A stretch of DNA of 64,000 bases from JAGPUQ01 sp036961295 (GTDB lineage: Bacteria > Pseudomonadota > Gammaproteobacteria > Pseudomonadales > Porticoccaceae): NCBI GenBank assembly GCA_036961295.1, contig JBALVX010000001.1:1054001-1118000 (forward strand), written 5' to 3'. The stretch's first letter is position 1, and the number at the start of each line of letters is the position of its first letter. This document shows, in pieces, positions 18,198-27,478 of the stretch. The translations under genes and the position numbers were made by a program. Under the pieces are notes generated by a model. It did no database searches. It was not told where the DNA came from and worked only from the letters and a program-made list of their open reading frames with translations.

Positions 18198-18229
18198 TAA
18201 AAAAACCAGCTCTTAGCTGGGTTTTTTTA
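18198..18229. terminator. Bidirectional terminator
   Basis: AAAAAAACCAGCT, a short loop and AGCTGGGTTTTTTT form a stem with T-runs on both strands, between the convergent genes at 17519 and 18296. Confidence 0.9.
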
Positions 18230-18295
18230 TGTCCGGTTTTTTACGCATTAATTTTTTACTCATTAATCATACCCGACAAAATCTCTGCCTTTATT

Positions 18296-19183
18296 TTATT
18301 TACCCGCAATAAAAGCACTAATACCCCGTATCGCTTGCCTGGCCTCGGGCAACACGCCCACCATTAAATGCCAAACGTGCATCATGCCTTCCCACACTTC
18401 CAGGGTAACGTCTACGCCCGCTTCTTTAGCAATTTTGTTGAGCGCAATCGCGTCGTCGTACAATATTTCCTCGCTACCCACTTGAATTAATAAAGGTGGC
18501 AAACCACTGAGATCGGCAAAGATCGGCGATGCTAAAGGTGCTTTGGCGTCCTGACCATTGAGATAGAGGCCTGCCATCCACGCCAACGCACCCGGCGTGA
18601 CCATCGGATCGGCATCGGCCATCGAAGTCATCGAATGACTACTCAGGGTTAAATCGACCCAGGGCGAAATACAAATTCCGGCAGCCGGCAGCGGCAGGCC
18701 CTGTGCTTTAGCTGAAACCAGCACGGCGACGGTTAAGCCACCACCGGCGGAGTCCCCAGCGATAAAAATTCGACCCGGTTCGTGACCTTCGTCCAGCAGT
18801 CCCTGGTAAGCGGCAACACCGTCTTCCACCGCCTCCGGAAAGGGATGCTCCGGCCCCAAACGATAATCGGCAATAAACGTTCGGCAATAACTCATATCGG
18901 CAAGACACCCCGCCAGTGTGCGATGACTGGCCGGCGAGCCCAGGGCGTAACCACCACCGTGTAAATACAGCACAACTTTGCCTGAATCGCCCACCGCTGG
19001 ATTCTGCCACTCTCCAGGCACCCCACCGACGGTGGCGCTTGCTCCAGCCTTACGGCGTCCCATTAGCCCGGCCATTTTATCCAGGTTAGCGCGCTCTTTT
19101 TCCACCGAGCCGCTGGCACCCAATTTATTTTTCATTGCCTTACGTGCAACACCACTGAGTAATTTACTTCTGATACTGGCCAT
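18296..19183 (-). CDS. HSL-type alpha/beta hydrolase (esterase/lipase)
   Basis: A 295-residue serine hydrolase of the hormone-sensitive-lipase family. The oxyanion motif YLHGGGYALGS, nucleophile elbow AGDSAGGGL, acidic residue in the VGSEEILYDDA segment and catalytic His in GMMHVWHL are all present. No signal peptide is clear, so a cytoplasmic carboxylesterase is likely. AAGGAGAT precedes the ATG. It is followed, on the same strand, by nothing within range and preceded by the SDR gene 72 nt away. Confidence 0.88.
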   Translation of the reverse strand: MASIRSKLLSGVARKAMKNKLGASGSVEKERANLDKMAGLMGRRKAGASATVGGVPGEWQNPAVGDSGKVVLYLHGGGYALGSPASHRTLAGCLADMSYCRTFIADYRLGPEHPFPEAVEDGVAAYQGLLDEGHEPGRIFIAGDSAGGGLTVAVLVSAKAQGLPLPAAGICISPWVDLTLSSHSMTSMADADPMVTPGALAWMAGLYLNGQDAKAPLASPIFADLSGLPPLLIQVGSEEILYDDAIALNKIAKEAGVDVTLEVWEGMMHVWHLMVGVLPEARQAIRGISAFIAGK

Positions 19184-19254
19184 CGTAATCTCCTTAACGA
19201 TTTTTACTGTTTAAGCGTCTGCTAAATATACTGTTACCGAAAATACCTATATCA

Positions 19255-20031
19255 CTAGTTCATAATCACCCGGCCACCGTCAATCACCAGTGTTTGCCCG
19301 GTCATATAATTACCTGCGGGAGAGGCCAAAAACACCGCCGCTCCGGCAATTTCTTCCGGCGCGCCAATACGACGCAGGGGCGTGCCGACAGTCGATTTTG
19401 CCAGGTATTCCGGATTGTCCCAAAGCGCTTTGGCAAAATCAGTTTTGATAAGGCCCGGCGCGATCGCGTTAGCGCGAATATTATCGACACCAAATTCCAC
19501 CGCGATATTGCGCGCCAAAGCCATATCGGCGGCCTTGGACAAGCCATAAGCCCCCAGACTGGCGTGGCCAAGCACACCGCCGATGGATGAAATGATAATA
19601 ATGGCGCCGTCCTTGCGCGCCTGCATCTCCGGAATCACCATAGAACACAACCAATGGTTGGATTTAATGTTGTTATCCAGAATTTTATCGAACTGCTCGT
19701 CGTTAATGTCCAGCATAGTGCCGTAGTAGGGATTGCTGGCGGCATTACAAACCAGTACATCGATACGGCCGTAAGTCGCGCGAGTTTCAGCTACCAGGTG
19801 CTCTAGATCCTCTTTACGAGAAATATTGGCGGCAATCCCAATGGCCTGCCCCCCGCCATCACCAACCATAGCGTTAATATCAGTAGCCACCTGCTCACAG
19901 GCATCCGCCTTGCGGCTCGACACCACCACTTTAGCTCCGTGTAAGGCCATTTGCTCGGCGATGGCCTTACCGATACCCTTGGTGGAACCGGTAATCACGG
20001 CGACTTTTCCACTTAAATCAAATAAATTCAT
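19255..20031 (-). CDS. Short-chain dehydrogenase/reductase
   Basis: A 258-residue classical SDR: cofactor motif TGSTKGIGKAIA, VCNAASN, catalytic S in IISSIGG and YGLSKAA (YxxxK), and IAPGLIKTDF. It should reduce or oxidise a carbonyl/alcohol with NAD(P). The neighbourhood of an esterase and CoA-transferase hints at fatty-acid or alcohol metabolism but does not settle a substrate. AGAGAGAAATA precedes the ATG. Confidence 0.88.
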   Translation of the reverse strand: MNLFDLSGKVAVITGSTKGIGKAIAEQMALHGAKVVVSSRKADACEQVATDINAMVGDGGGQAIGIAANISRKEDLEHLVAETRATYGRIDVLVCNAASNPYYGTMLDINDEQFDKILDNNIKSNHWLCSMVIPEMQARKDGAIIIISSIGGVLGHASLGAYGLSKAADMALARNIAVEFGVDNIRANAIAPGLIKTDFAKALWDNPEYLAKSTVGTPLRRIGAPEEIAGAAVFLASPAGNYMTGQTLVIDGGRVIMN

Positions 20032-20051
20032 TATTTCTCTCTATTAGGGAA

Positions 20052-20148
20052 TATCTATTACTCGATATCTATTACTAGATACCATTACCAGGCAGCATTA
20101 CTAGGCATCAGTATTAGGTATCCTTACTAGGTAAAGTTACTAGATTAA
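20052..20148. repeat. Degenerate 12-16 nt tandem repeat
   Basis: Seven imperfect units built around ATTACTAGGYATC follow each other (for example CTATTACTAGATACC, ATTACTAGGCATC, GTATTAGGTATCC, TTACTAGGTAAAG). It fills the gap between the SDR start and the divergent CoA-transferase. Confidence 0.8.
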
Positions 20149-20299
20149 AAATCATTGCGCTGTAATACACTCCAGCCTACCGGATAGAGCAATGCAAATG
20201 ATATGACATTTCTCTCCAGACTGATATTATCGACCCTGCTTTAGGCTAATCCCCCTAACACTAACACCCGCTGTAACAGGCAACAATAAGGATAACTTC

Positions 20300-21538
20300 A
20301 TGTCTTCAACATCAGCTTCAAAGCAGCCACCAAAACATCTTCTCGACGGCATCAAAGTACTCGACTTCTCACACTACGTCGCCGGGCCACACTGCACCCG
20401 CCTGATGACTGAAGCCGGTGCAGAGGTGATCAAGGTCGAAGCTTTCGCCGGCGATACCGCCCGTATGTTACCGGTACACCGGGAAGGCCGCAGCGGCTAT
20501 TTTATCCAGCACAACCGGGGTAAAAAGACCATGTGCATGGATTTGCGCAAACCTGAAGCCCAGGAGATTTGCCACGAGCTGGTTAAACAGGCGGATGTGG
20601 TTGTCGAAAACTTTACCCCCGGGGTGATGAAAAAGTTTAATCTCGACTGGGACAGCCTTAAGGCCATCAATCCCAATTTGATTATGTGCTCCATCTCTTG
20701 CCTCGGACAAGAAGGCGAACTATCCCACCTGCCCGGCTTTGATTATATTGGCCAGGCCTACTCCGGTGTTCTGGGCATGACCGGCCAGCAAGGCGGCTAT
20801 CCGGCATTATCGGGTATGGCCTTTGGCGATGTCTCCACCGGGGCACACGCCTACGGCGCGATTGTCACCGCCCTGTTTCACAAATTGCGCGGTGGCGAAG
20901 GTGGTCAACACCTCGACATTAGCCTGCTCGACTGTCTATTCACCTACCACGAGATGAACGTCCAGGTAATCGACGCCTCCGACGGAGAAATGAAACCGGA
21001 ACGCAGTGGCCACCAGCACGGTATGGTGGCGCCACTCGGGTTATTTAAATGTCAGGATCGTTATCTAGTTATCATAGCCATCGGCAAGCAGTGGGAAAAC
21101 CTGCTCAAACTCATTGGACGAGAAGAGTGGTCAACCGACCCTCGTTATCGGGATTTGGCTGGCCGTGCAGAACACAAGCAAGACATTATCGATGCGATTG
21201 AACACTGGCTAGCCTCGGTGGGTGACGCCAATGAAGCTATACGCCTGCTCGAAGCAGGTCACGTACCCTGCGCACCAGTGCTGGGCGTGGCCGAAACCAT
21301 GGCTCATCCTCATATGATTAAACGGGGCACCATCCAGACGGTTAACGATCCCATTTTTGGCGACCTAAAAATTCCCGCCAACCCCTTACGCAACTCACAA
21401 TTCCCAGAGCCACTGGAGTTGCGCGCAGGACTGCTGGGGGAACACAACCGGGAAATTGTGAAACAGCGCCTCGGCTATTCCGACGAAAAAATTGCTCAAC
21501 TGGAAAATTCCGGGGTGTTTAACTCAAAGAATATCTAA
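20300..21538 (+). CDS. CaiB/BaiF family CoA-transferase
   Basis: A 412-residue class III CoA-transferase. Family marks: GIKVLDFSHYVAGPHCTRLM, GAEVIKVEAFAGDTAR, NRGKKTMCMDL, DVVVENFTPGVM, with the catalytic-type Asp in GFDYIGQAYSG, and LLGEHNREIVKQRLG at the C-terminus. AATAAGGATAA precedes the ATG. It is divergent from the SDR gene. The acyl substrate is unknown; it may belong with the thiolases and acyl-CoA ligases elsewhere in the window. Confidence 0.9.
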   Translation: MSSTSASKQPPKHLLDGIKVLDFSHYVAGPHCTRLMTEAGAEVIKVEAFAGDTARMLPVHREGRSGYFIQHNRGKKTMCMDLRKPEAQEICHELVKQADVVVENFTPGVMKKFNLDWDSLKAINPNLIMCSISCLGQEGELSHLPGFDYIGQAYSGVLGMTGQQGGYPALSGMAFGDVSTGAHAYGAIVTALFHKLRGGEGGQHLDISLLDCLFTYHEMNVQVIDASDGEMKPERSGHQHGMVAPLGLFKCQDRYLVIIAIGKQWENLLKLIGREEWSTDPRYRDLAGRAEHKQDIIDAIEHWLASVGDANEAIRLLEAGHVPCAPVLGVAETMAHPHMIKRGTIQTVNDPIFGDLKIPANPLRNSQFPEPLELRAGLLGEHNREIVKQRLGYSDEKIAQLENSGVFNSKNI

Positions 21539-21867
21539 GCCAAAGCCGGCTGTTTGAAGGTCACGCGACAGTAATGCCACGACAATGCAACGGCAATACG
21601 ATATCGACATAGTGGTGCTTTTTGTGGCGCAGTTCACGTTGACAGCACGCGCCGTCCAAAACCTAAATTACATCTTGATGTACAGGAATTTATCTTCTAA
21701 ATACCAATCTATGCAAAGCATAGATTTTGTGCGCCTGATATTTGCTACTGCAAGCGCATCGGCGACAAGGACGTAATAAGGAGGCATTAAATGCTTGAAT
21801 GACTGGATTCATTAACTAGATTCAGAGGCTGGATTCAGAGACCCAATTAACTAACTAGATTCGCAAT
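21539..21867. other. Intergenic region without a supported gene
   Basis: It holds a palindrome-like stretch (ATCTATGCAAAGCATAGAT, 21709-21727) and, from about 21793 to 21865, imperfect repeats of GGATTCATTAACTAGATTC just before the NlpC/P60 gene. The 63-codon frame at 21585 has no ribosome binding site or family likeness. Confidence 0.6.
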
Positions 21868-22449
21868 ATGCAAACACACCTATGCCGACTTCATATTCCC
21901 TTGATACTGATCGTACTGTTACTGTCTGCTTGCGCTGGCCAACAGCAGTCTGCACAAACTCAGATGCAAACCCAAAGGCCAGGCTTCGGGGCTCTCGCTG
22001 GGGACGCCAGCAATAGACCCGAAAATACCCTGATCGCAGTACTCGAAAATCAATATCAGCAATGGCGCGGCACGCCTTATCGCTATGGTGGTATGGAAAA
22101 ATCTGGCGTCGACTGCTCCGGCTTCGTACACCTTACCTACCGCGACAACCTCAATCTCGACATCCCGCGCACCGCCGCAGCCTTATCTCGACTCGGCCAG
22201 GAAATTTCGGTGAGTGAATTAAAAACTGGCGATTTGGTCTTTTTCAGAACCGGAAAAAACCAACGCCATGTCGGCATTTATTTAAACAACCATCAGTTTG
22301 TGCACGCCTCGAGAAGTAAGGGCGTCACTATCTCCAACCTTAATAATACTTATTGGCTGAAAACCTACTGGAAAGCAAAAAGGGTCGCTGATATTGAAGG
22401 TATTTCACTTGACGCGGGAAAAGTCGGCATTAAGATAGTACCCCACTAA
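21868..22449 (+). CDS. NlpC/P60 family lipoprotein
   Basis: A 193-residue protein with lipobox LLSACAGQ, so it should be anchored in the outer or inner membrane facing the periplasm. The NlpC/P60 peptidase domain is complete: GVDCSGFVHLTYR (catalytic Cys), DLVFFRTGKNQRHVGIYL (catalytic His) and FVHASRSKGVTISNL. Relatives such as Spr/MepS cut peptide cross-links in peptidoglycan. The start follows a repeated spacer and has no strong ribosome binding site. Confidence 0.9.
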   Translation: MQTHLCRLHIPLILIVLLLSACAGQQQSAQTQMQTQRPGFGALAGDASNRPENTLIAVLENQYQQWRGTPYRYGGMEKSGVDCSGFVHLTYRDNLNLDIPRTAAALSRLGQEISVSELKTGDLVFFRTGKNQRHVGIYLNNHQFVHASRSKGVTISNLNNTYWLKTYWKAKRVADIEGISLDAGKVGIKIVPH

Positions 22450-22523
22450 AAATGCAAAGGCGGTCGCCGTGAAACAAAGAAACGGGGAAATTATATAAAT
22501 CAATGAGATAGGACGGAGAATAA

Positions 22524-22600
22524 TGGCGGACCGGACGGGACTCGAACCCGCGACCTCCGGCGTGACAGGCCGGCATTCTAACCAGCTGAACTACCGGTCC
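22524..22600 (-). tRNA. tRNA-Asp (GUC)
   Basis: Minus-strand cloverleaf starting GGACCGG with anticodon GTC in the loop CTGTCAC, GGTTCGAGTCC T-arm and encoded CCA. It follows tRNA-Val by 9 nt. Confidence 0.96.
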
Positions 22601-22609
22601 GCATAAACT

Positions 22610-22685
22610 TGGTGGGTGGTACAGGGGTCGAACCTGTGACCTACGGCTTGTAAGGCCGTCGCTCTCCCAACTGAGCTAACCACCC
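22610..22685 (-). tRNA. tRNA-Val (UAC)
   Basis: Minus-strand cloverleaf starting GGGTGGT with anticodon TAC in the loop CTTACAA, GGTTCGACC T-arm and encoded CCA. First gene of a Val-Asp tRNA pair. Confidence 0.96.
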
Positions 22686-22808
22686 CTCGAGAGAGCGACG
22701 CATTCTACCGAAATCATCGACACTGTCAAACAAAACTACCGTGTACGCTATACTTATTTTGCGCGCCCCATTACCATTGCGGCCCATCCTGCCCCGCTCC
22801 TAGAAATT

Positions 22809-23165
22809 ATGGAAATATTCAAGTCATTTACCTTTGAAGCCGCCCACCGCTTGCCCGACGTACCCAGTGGTCACAAGTGCGCCCGCCTTCACGGCCACTC
22901 CTACCATGTCACGGTAAGCGTGGCAGGCCCCCTGGGTGGCAACAGTGGCTGGGTGATGGACTTTGGCGAGCTTAAAGCGGCCTTCAAGCCAGTCTATCAA
23001 GCCCTGGATCATCGCTACCTCAACGAGATCGAGGGTTTAGAAAACCCTACCAGCGAACATATCGCCCGCTGGATTTGGCAACAGCTCAAACCTGAGCTGT
23101 CCTTACTGTCAAAGATTGAAGTGCGGGAAACCTGCACCAGTGGCTGTATTTATACTGGCGACTAA
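22809..23165 (+). CDS. queD: 6-carboxy-5,6,7,8-tetrahydropterin synthase
   Basis: A 118-residue enzyme of the PTPS/QueD family that makes carboxytetrahydropterin from dihydroneopterin triphosphate in queuosine synthesis. Zinc ligands are in FEAAHRLP and LHGHSYHV, the catalytic Cys in HKCARLHGH, and the conserved glutamate in the VRETCTSGC segment. DHRYLNEI and PTSEHIARWIW are family hallmarks. It leads a short run of three small same-strand genes. Confidence 0.93.
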   Translation: MEIFKSFTFEAAHRLPDVPSGHKCARLHGHSYHVTVSVAGPLGGNSGWVMDFGELKAAFKPVYQALDHRYLNEIEGLENPTSEHIARWIWQQLKPELSLLSKIEVRETCTSGCIYTGD

Positions 23166-23218
23166 ACATAGCCATCAGCGGTTCACTAAAAAAGCCCGGA
23201 CGCCAAACTCTCAAGGAC

Positions 23219-23503
23219 ATGAAACTACTCTGCCTAACCCTCGATTTCCATCTCCCGGCGTGCCGGTCACTGAAGGAGAAAAGGCGGCGCTTGAACGGCC
23301 TGAAAGATAAATTTGGCAGCAATCCTAATATCGCGGTGAGCGAATCCGGTTTTCACGACATGCACGACCGCGCTCGCTGGAGTTTTGTTATTGTCGGCGA
23401 GAATAGCCGTATTATCGATGCTCAAAAGGAACAGATTCAAGAATATGCCAACTCCATGATCGATGGCTTTGTCACCCACTGCGACGCAGAGTACCTGTTG
23501 TAG
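23219..23503 (+). CDS. DUF503 (YlxP-like) protein
   Basis: A 94-residue protein. LDFHLPACRSLKEKRRRLNG near the N-terminus and the following FGSNPNIAVSESGFHDMHDR match the DUF503 family, small ferredoxin-like proteins of unknown function related to YlxP. The same-strand neighbours are queD (54 nt upstream) and the PCD-like gene. Start at ATG 23219, with AAGGAC close upstream. Confidence 0.8.
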   Translation: MKLLCLTLDFHLPACRSLKEKRRRLNGLKDKFGSNPNIAVSESGFHDMHDRARWSFVIVGENSRIIDAQKEQIQEYANSMIDGFVTHCDAEYLL

Positions 23504-23576
23504 TGGTGCGGCACCTCGTTTACCCTCTCACATCAGCCAGTTACCATCCAAACACAAAAATACGAGAAAACTCCGG

Positions 23577-23945
23577 ATGAGTGCCGACAATTCCGATTCC
23601 AACGCGAAGCCAAAACAACCCAACATCGAAATCGTACTATTCTCGGAAAACGATCTGCCGTTGAACCTGGAACAACGAAATGTTTTATTAGCAGAATTAC
23701 CGCACTGGAAGTTGCTTGAGCGCAACAAGATCGAGCATTTACAGCGGATATTTATTTTCGAGACCTACACCGAGGCTCTCAACTTCACCTATCATCTCGG
23801 CGAAGTTTCCCAGCAGGCCGGACGCTATCCGACCTTAATTACCGCCCTACAAAAAGTCACTGTCATGTGGCACACCCCCGAAGCGGGCTTGCTCACCGCG
23901 AACGATATTATGCTGGCAAAAAATACCGATAAATTATTTGTCTAA
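23577..23945 (+). CDS. Pterin-4a-carbinolamine dehydratase-like protein
   Basis: A 122-residue protein with the PCD fold pattern: LAELPHWKLLERNKIEHLQR, IFETYTEALNFTYHLGEVSQ, and VTVMWHTPEAGLLTANDIML. The catalytic HHP motif of true dehydratases is replaced by GRYP, so two catalytic histidines are missing and recycling of 4a-hydroxy-tetrahydropterin is doubtful. The ATG at 23577 is preferred over an upstream in-frame start that would run through the neighbouring gene. AAAACTCCGGA lies upstream. Confidence 0.75.
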   Translation: MSADNSDSNAKPKQPNIEIVLFSENDLPLNLEQRNVLLAELPHWKLLERNKIEHLQRIFIFETYTEALNFTYHLGEVSQQAGRYPTLITALQKVTVMWHTPEAGLLTANDIMLAKNTDKLFV

Positions 23946-23972
23946 GCTGACTGATTAACGCAGCCTGACTGC

Positions 23973-24890
23973 TTAATATATCGCTGACACCTTAAAGCCC
24001 TGACCACGCAACAAAGCCAACAAACCTTGCTCGCCAGGTAAATGCAAGGCACCAACGGCAACCAGAGCATTACCTTCCTCAAGCCTCGGTTGCATGCGCT
24101 CCAACATACCCAAATTGCGCAGATCAACTAAAGCGTACATCAGCGGTTCGACAAAATCCGGTGGAGCCATGATCATCGACTCTTCGTTAATCATCATCAA
24201 CAGACCGAGATCGCTTGCCAGATAGGCATCAAGTACTTTCTCATAGAGCGTATCGCGCAGGGCTAAACTGTCGATCGTTAGCTGTAAAAAAATAATTTGC
24301 TGTGCCGGCGTCAAATTTTCAAACACGCCAATCTGTTCTTCAATAGTTTCCAGGGCATGAAAGGCTTTACCGTTGGCATGGGCAAACTGATAAATCAACA
24401 CGTCCATCGCCTGACTGGCGTCGTGATTGGCGGGTAAGCTAATTGCCAACGCCGCCGCCCAGGGTTTAAACATTTGCACCATCTCAGCCGGCACTTGCAA
24501 GGTGTTCATCTCGACCATTAGTTTTTCAAAATACGCCTGCCCCAACTGATCCTCCAAACGCCCCCCAGGCGCCATCATCATCCCTGCCATGTGCATTTGA
24601 TTAGCGGGGTTTAAATCAATCTCCAGGCTGATGCTGTCAACATCGTCCAGCACTTGATTTAATTCCGCTTTGAAATTAGTAATTCTTGGATCGCTAACGT
24701 GGGCGGTACCCAGTAAATAGCTGGCCGCGACGCCGGCTTTTTCAATACGCCACAAGATACCTGTTTCATTTGCTATAGCTTCACTTGCAAGTGAAGGACT
24801 CGCTATCATTTGGCTGGCGCCGAAAATAACGGTAACGAGCAAACTTAATTTGATCGCGTGAGCGACAAGCATACGAATTAACATCATCAA
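23973..24890 (-). CDS. TraB/GumN family protein
   Basis: A 305-residue protein with an N-terminal hydrophobic segment (LSLLVTVIFGASQMIASPSL) that is a likely signal peptide. ILWRIEKAG, YLLGTAHVSDPRI (the GTAHV motif), ISLEIDL and the C-terminal VAVGALHLPGEQGLL are the hallmarks of the TraB/GumN fold, related to Tiki proteases with the two GxxH motifs and a conserved glutamate. Periplasmic proteolytic activity is possible but not shown for most bacterial members. It is convergent with the PCD-like gene. Confidence 0.88.
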   Translation of the reverse strand: MMMLIRMLVAHAIKLSLLVTVIFGASQMIASPSLASEAIANETGILWRIEKAGVAASYLLGTAHVSDPRITNFKAELNQVLDDVDSISLEIDLNPANQMHMAGMMMAPGGRLEDQLGQAYFEKLMVEMNTLQVPAEMVQMFKPWAAALAISLPANHDASQAMDVLIYQFAHANGKAFHALETIEEQIGVFENLTPAQQIIFLQLTIDSLALRDTLYEKVLDAYLASDLGLLMMINEESMIMAPPDFVEPLMYALVDLRNLGMLERMQPRLEEGNALVAVGALHLPGEQGLLALLRGQGFKVSAIY

Positions 24891-25091
24891 ACTTGCTCTC
24901 TAGTTAGTAGCAGGGATTTTTATAGTTGGGGTTTTATACCACAGTGCTGGACTCATAATGGAGGCTTTTAGTTAAAACCACCGCTCATTACCGTCGTGCA
25001 AGCTCCCCCTGATATTGAGCCCGACACCCTGTCAAATTGACCCTGCCGCCCTCCCCGTGTACAAAGACCGGCTAACTTAAAGGAAACATCT

Positions 25092-26042
25092 ATGAGCGCT
25101 GGAAAACGAATTCCCGGTACGCCCGATCCCATGCATTACTGGGACGGCGCCGGAGGTATCAAAATTGCCGGAGATTCCTGGGGAGACCCGAGCGGACCAC
25201 TAATTTTACTTCAGCATGGCGGCGGTCAAACTCGACACGCCTGGAAGACCGCTGGAGAAGCACTCGGCGCAGCCGGCTATCACGCCGTTGCCTTCGATGC
25301 CCGTGGGCACGGCGACTCCGACTGGTCGTCCGAGAGCATTTACGGGCAAGACATTATGGTCGAAGACCTTATCTGCGTGATTGCGGCCCTTGGCGGCAAA
25401 CGCCCGGTGCTGGTAGGTGCATCAATGGGCGGCGGCGTCAGCCTGGTCGCCCTGGGTGAAGATCACGTCGATGCTACCGCGCTAGTGATGGTTGACATCG
25501 CTCCCCAAATCGAACCCGAAGGTGTTAAAAAAATCACCAGCTTTATGGGCCTGAAACCCGAGGGCTTTGACTCCCTAGAGGAAGTCGCCGAAGCCATCGG
25601 CAGTTATCAACCCCATCGCAAGCCACCGAAAAATTTAGACGGCCTGGTCAAAAATCTGCGCCTCGCCGACAACGGCAAGTACCGCTGGCACTGGGATCCT
25701 CAATTTTTAACCATGCCTCGCAACCTCGGCGCACGCACGGAACGCCTTGAAGCCTGTTCCCGCGCACTCAAGCTACCAACCTTATTAGTTCGCGGCGGGC
25801 TTTCAGATGTACTCAGCGAATCGGGTGCTCAAGCATTTTTGGGTATGTGCCCTCAAAGCGAATACGTCAATGTCACCGATGCGGGCCATATGGTCGCGGG
25901 TGATCGCAACGATGTTTTTTCAAACGCTGTCATTGAATTTTTATCTCGCACTGTGCCTATCGATGGCGAACCCATGCAGCCCGCGCATACGGTCCACCCC
26001 CACCACGAGGGACCTCCCGGCGATATTAATGATATTCCCTGA
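25092..26042 (+). CDS. Alpha/beta hydrolase
   Basis: A 316-residue alpha/beta hydrolase. LQHGGGQTRHAW carries the oxyanion region, AFDARGHGDSDW is the typical strand-4 turn, GASMGGGV is the nucleophile elbow with Ser, the acid lies in LVRGGLSDVLSE and the catalytic His in DAGHMVAGD. No signal peptide. TTAAAGGAAAC precedes the ATG. Substrate unknown; epoxide hydrolase or esterase are equally open. It ends at a bidirectional terminator. Confidence 0.88.
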   Translation: MSAGKRIPGTPDPMHYWDGAGGIKIAGDSWGDPSGPLILLQHGGGQTRHAWKTAGEALGAAGYHAVAFDARGHGDSDWSSESIYGQDIMVEDLICVIAALGGKRPVLVGASMGGGVSLVALGEDHVDATALVMVDIAPQIEPEGVKKITSFMGLKPEGFDSLEEVAEAIGSYQPHRKPPKNLDGLVKNLRLADNGKYRWHWDPQFLTMPRNLGARTERLEACSRALKLPTLLVRGGLSDVLSESGAQAFLGMCPQSEYVNVTDAGHMVAGDRNDVFSNAVIEFLSRTVPIDGEPMQPAHTVHPHHEGPPGDINDIP

Positions 26043-26080
26043 TCTGTAATTCCTGTTTGTACTCATGATAAGCGGATATA

Positions 26081-26114
26081 AAAAAACCCGGTAAAATTTT
26101 ACCGGGTTTTTTTA
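26081..26114. terminator. Bidirectional terminator
   Basis: AAAAAAACCCGGTAAAA pairs with TTTTACCGGGTTTTTTT, leaving almost no loop; it separates the convergent hydrolase and thiolase genes. Confidence 0.92.
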
Positions 26115-26136
26115 TAGACTAAATTGGCGAGTGCGA

Positions 26137-27315
26137 TTAACTATCCAATCGCTCGATGATGGTGGCATTAGCCGTACCGCCACCCTCACAAATTGCCAGC
26201 AAACCGTAACGTCCTTTACGACGTTCCAGCTCGTTAAGCAGAGTAGTCATCAGCTTCGCACCAGTACAACCCAGAGGGTGACCATTAGCCTGCGCGCCGC
26301 CGTTGACGTTGAGCTTATTCAAATCCGCACCCATGGCTTTGGCCCAGGCTAGCGGTACTGAACCAAAGGCTTCATTGATTTCGTAGAGATCAATATCGTC
26401 GATGGTCAAACCAACTTTCTCCAGGGCTTTCTTGGTTGCGGGTATCGGACCTTCCAACATAATCACCGGATCGGAACCCACTACCGCCAGGGAATGAAAA
26501 CGTGCCCGCGGCTTTAGGTTGTATTTTTTAAGCGCTTCTTCATTGGCAACCATAATGGCCGCAGAGCCATCGCTAATCTGGCTGGCAGACCCAGCGGTAA
26601 TCAGACCCCCGGGAGACAAGGGTTCCAGCTCGGCCAGCGCTTCTAAACTGGCGTTGGGGCGAATGCCTTCATCTTCATCGTGGAAGTAGGGAGTGCCATC
26701 TTCCATGCGCATCTCAATGGGCATAATTTCTTCGCGGAAACGACCGGACTCGGTGGCCTCATTGGCTTTCATATGACTCTGGTAACCGAACTCATCGAGC
26801 TCCTTACGGGTCAAACCATACTTCTCCGCAAGTAACTCAGCGCCCATAAACTGACTGAACTCAATACCGGGATAGCGCTCCTCTAAACGTTCACTTTTCG
26901 GATTACCGCGACCCTTCTCCAGGCCATCGCCGATATTGGAGAACATCGGCACACGACTCATCGACTCAACACCACCGGCAATTACCAAATCCTGAGTGCC
27001 AGACATCACCGCCTGGGCTGCGAAATGAATCGCCTGTTGGGCTGAACCACATTGACGATCAACCGAAACACCTGGCACAGATTCGCCCAGCTTTGAGGCC
27101 AGAGCCACGTTGCGTGCAACGTTACCGGCTTGTTCGCTGTTTTGGGACACACAACCAAAAATCAGATCATCGACCTGTTCAGGATAAATCCCAACCTGAT
27201 CGACCAGGCCATCGACCAGGGCTGCGCCTAGATCAACCGGGTGGGTTTTGCTCAAACGACCGCGGTTGCGGCCCGTAGCTGTGCGCAGTGCGCCAACAAT
27301 ATATGCTTCGGCCAT
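26137..27315 (-). CDS. Acetyl-CoA C-acyltransferase (thiolase)
   Basis: A 392-residue thiolase that cleaves or forms 3-ketoacyl-CoA. The acylated cysteine is in VDRQCGSAQQAIHFA, the second site in NEAFGSVPLAWAK (NEAF), the HPLGCTGA motif gives the catalytic His and Cys, and CEGGGTANATI is the usual ending. It is monocistronic by position. FadA-like or sterol/aromatic-degradation thiolases share these motifs, so the physiological chain length is open. Confidence 0.93.
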   Translation of the reverse strand: MAEAYIVGALRTATGRNRGRLSKTHPVDLGAALVDGLVDQVGIYPEQVDDLIFGCVSQNSEQAGNVARNVALASKLGESVPGVSVDRQCGSAQQAIHFAAQAVMSGTQDLVIAGGVESMSRVPMFSNIGDGLEKGRGNPKSERLEERYPGIEFSQFMGAELLAEKYGLTRKELDEFGYQSHMKANEATESGRFREEIMPIEMRMEDGTPYFHDEDEGIRPNASLEALAELEPLSPGGLITAGSASQISDGSAAIMVANEEALKKYNLKPRARFHSLAVVGSDPVIMLEGPIPATKKALEKVGLTIDDIDLYEINEAFGSVPLAWAKAMGADLNKLNVNGGAQANGHPLGCTGAKLMTTLLNELERRKGRYGLLAICEGGGTANATIIERLDS

Positions 27316-27478
27316 AGCTGTATCCTCATGTAGAATTGTAGGGAAAGTTGTAGGGTTTAATGCCCTTCGAATTGAATAATTGGGTGCGCTATTAAATCGG
27401 AAAGCAAGCCGGCAATCAATTCACTGAATACCTTGGACATACACACCCTTTAATATAGCCGTTCCACTGAGAACCACG

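Noticed and set aside
21585..21776. 63-codon open frame
   Set aside because: No ribosome binding site, no family likeness, and it covers a palindromic intergenic stretch.
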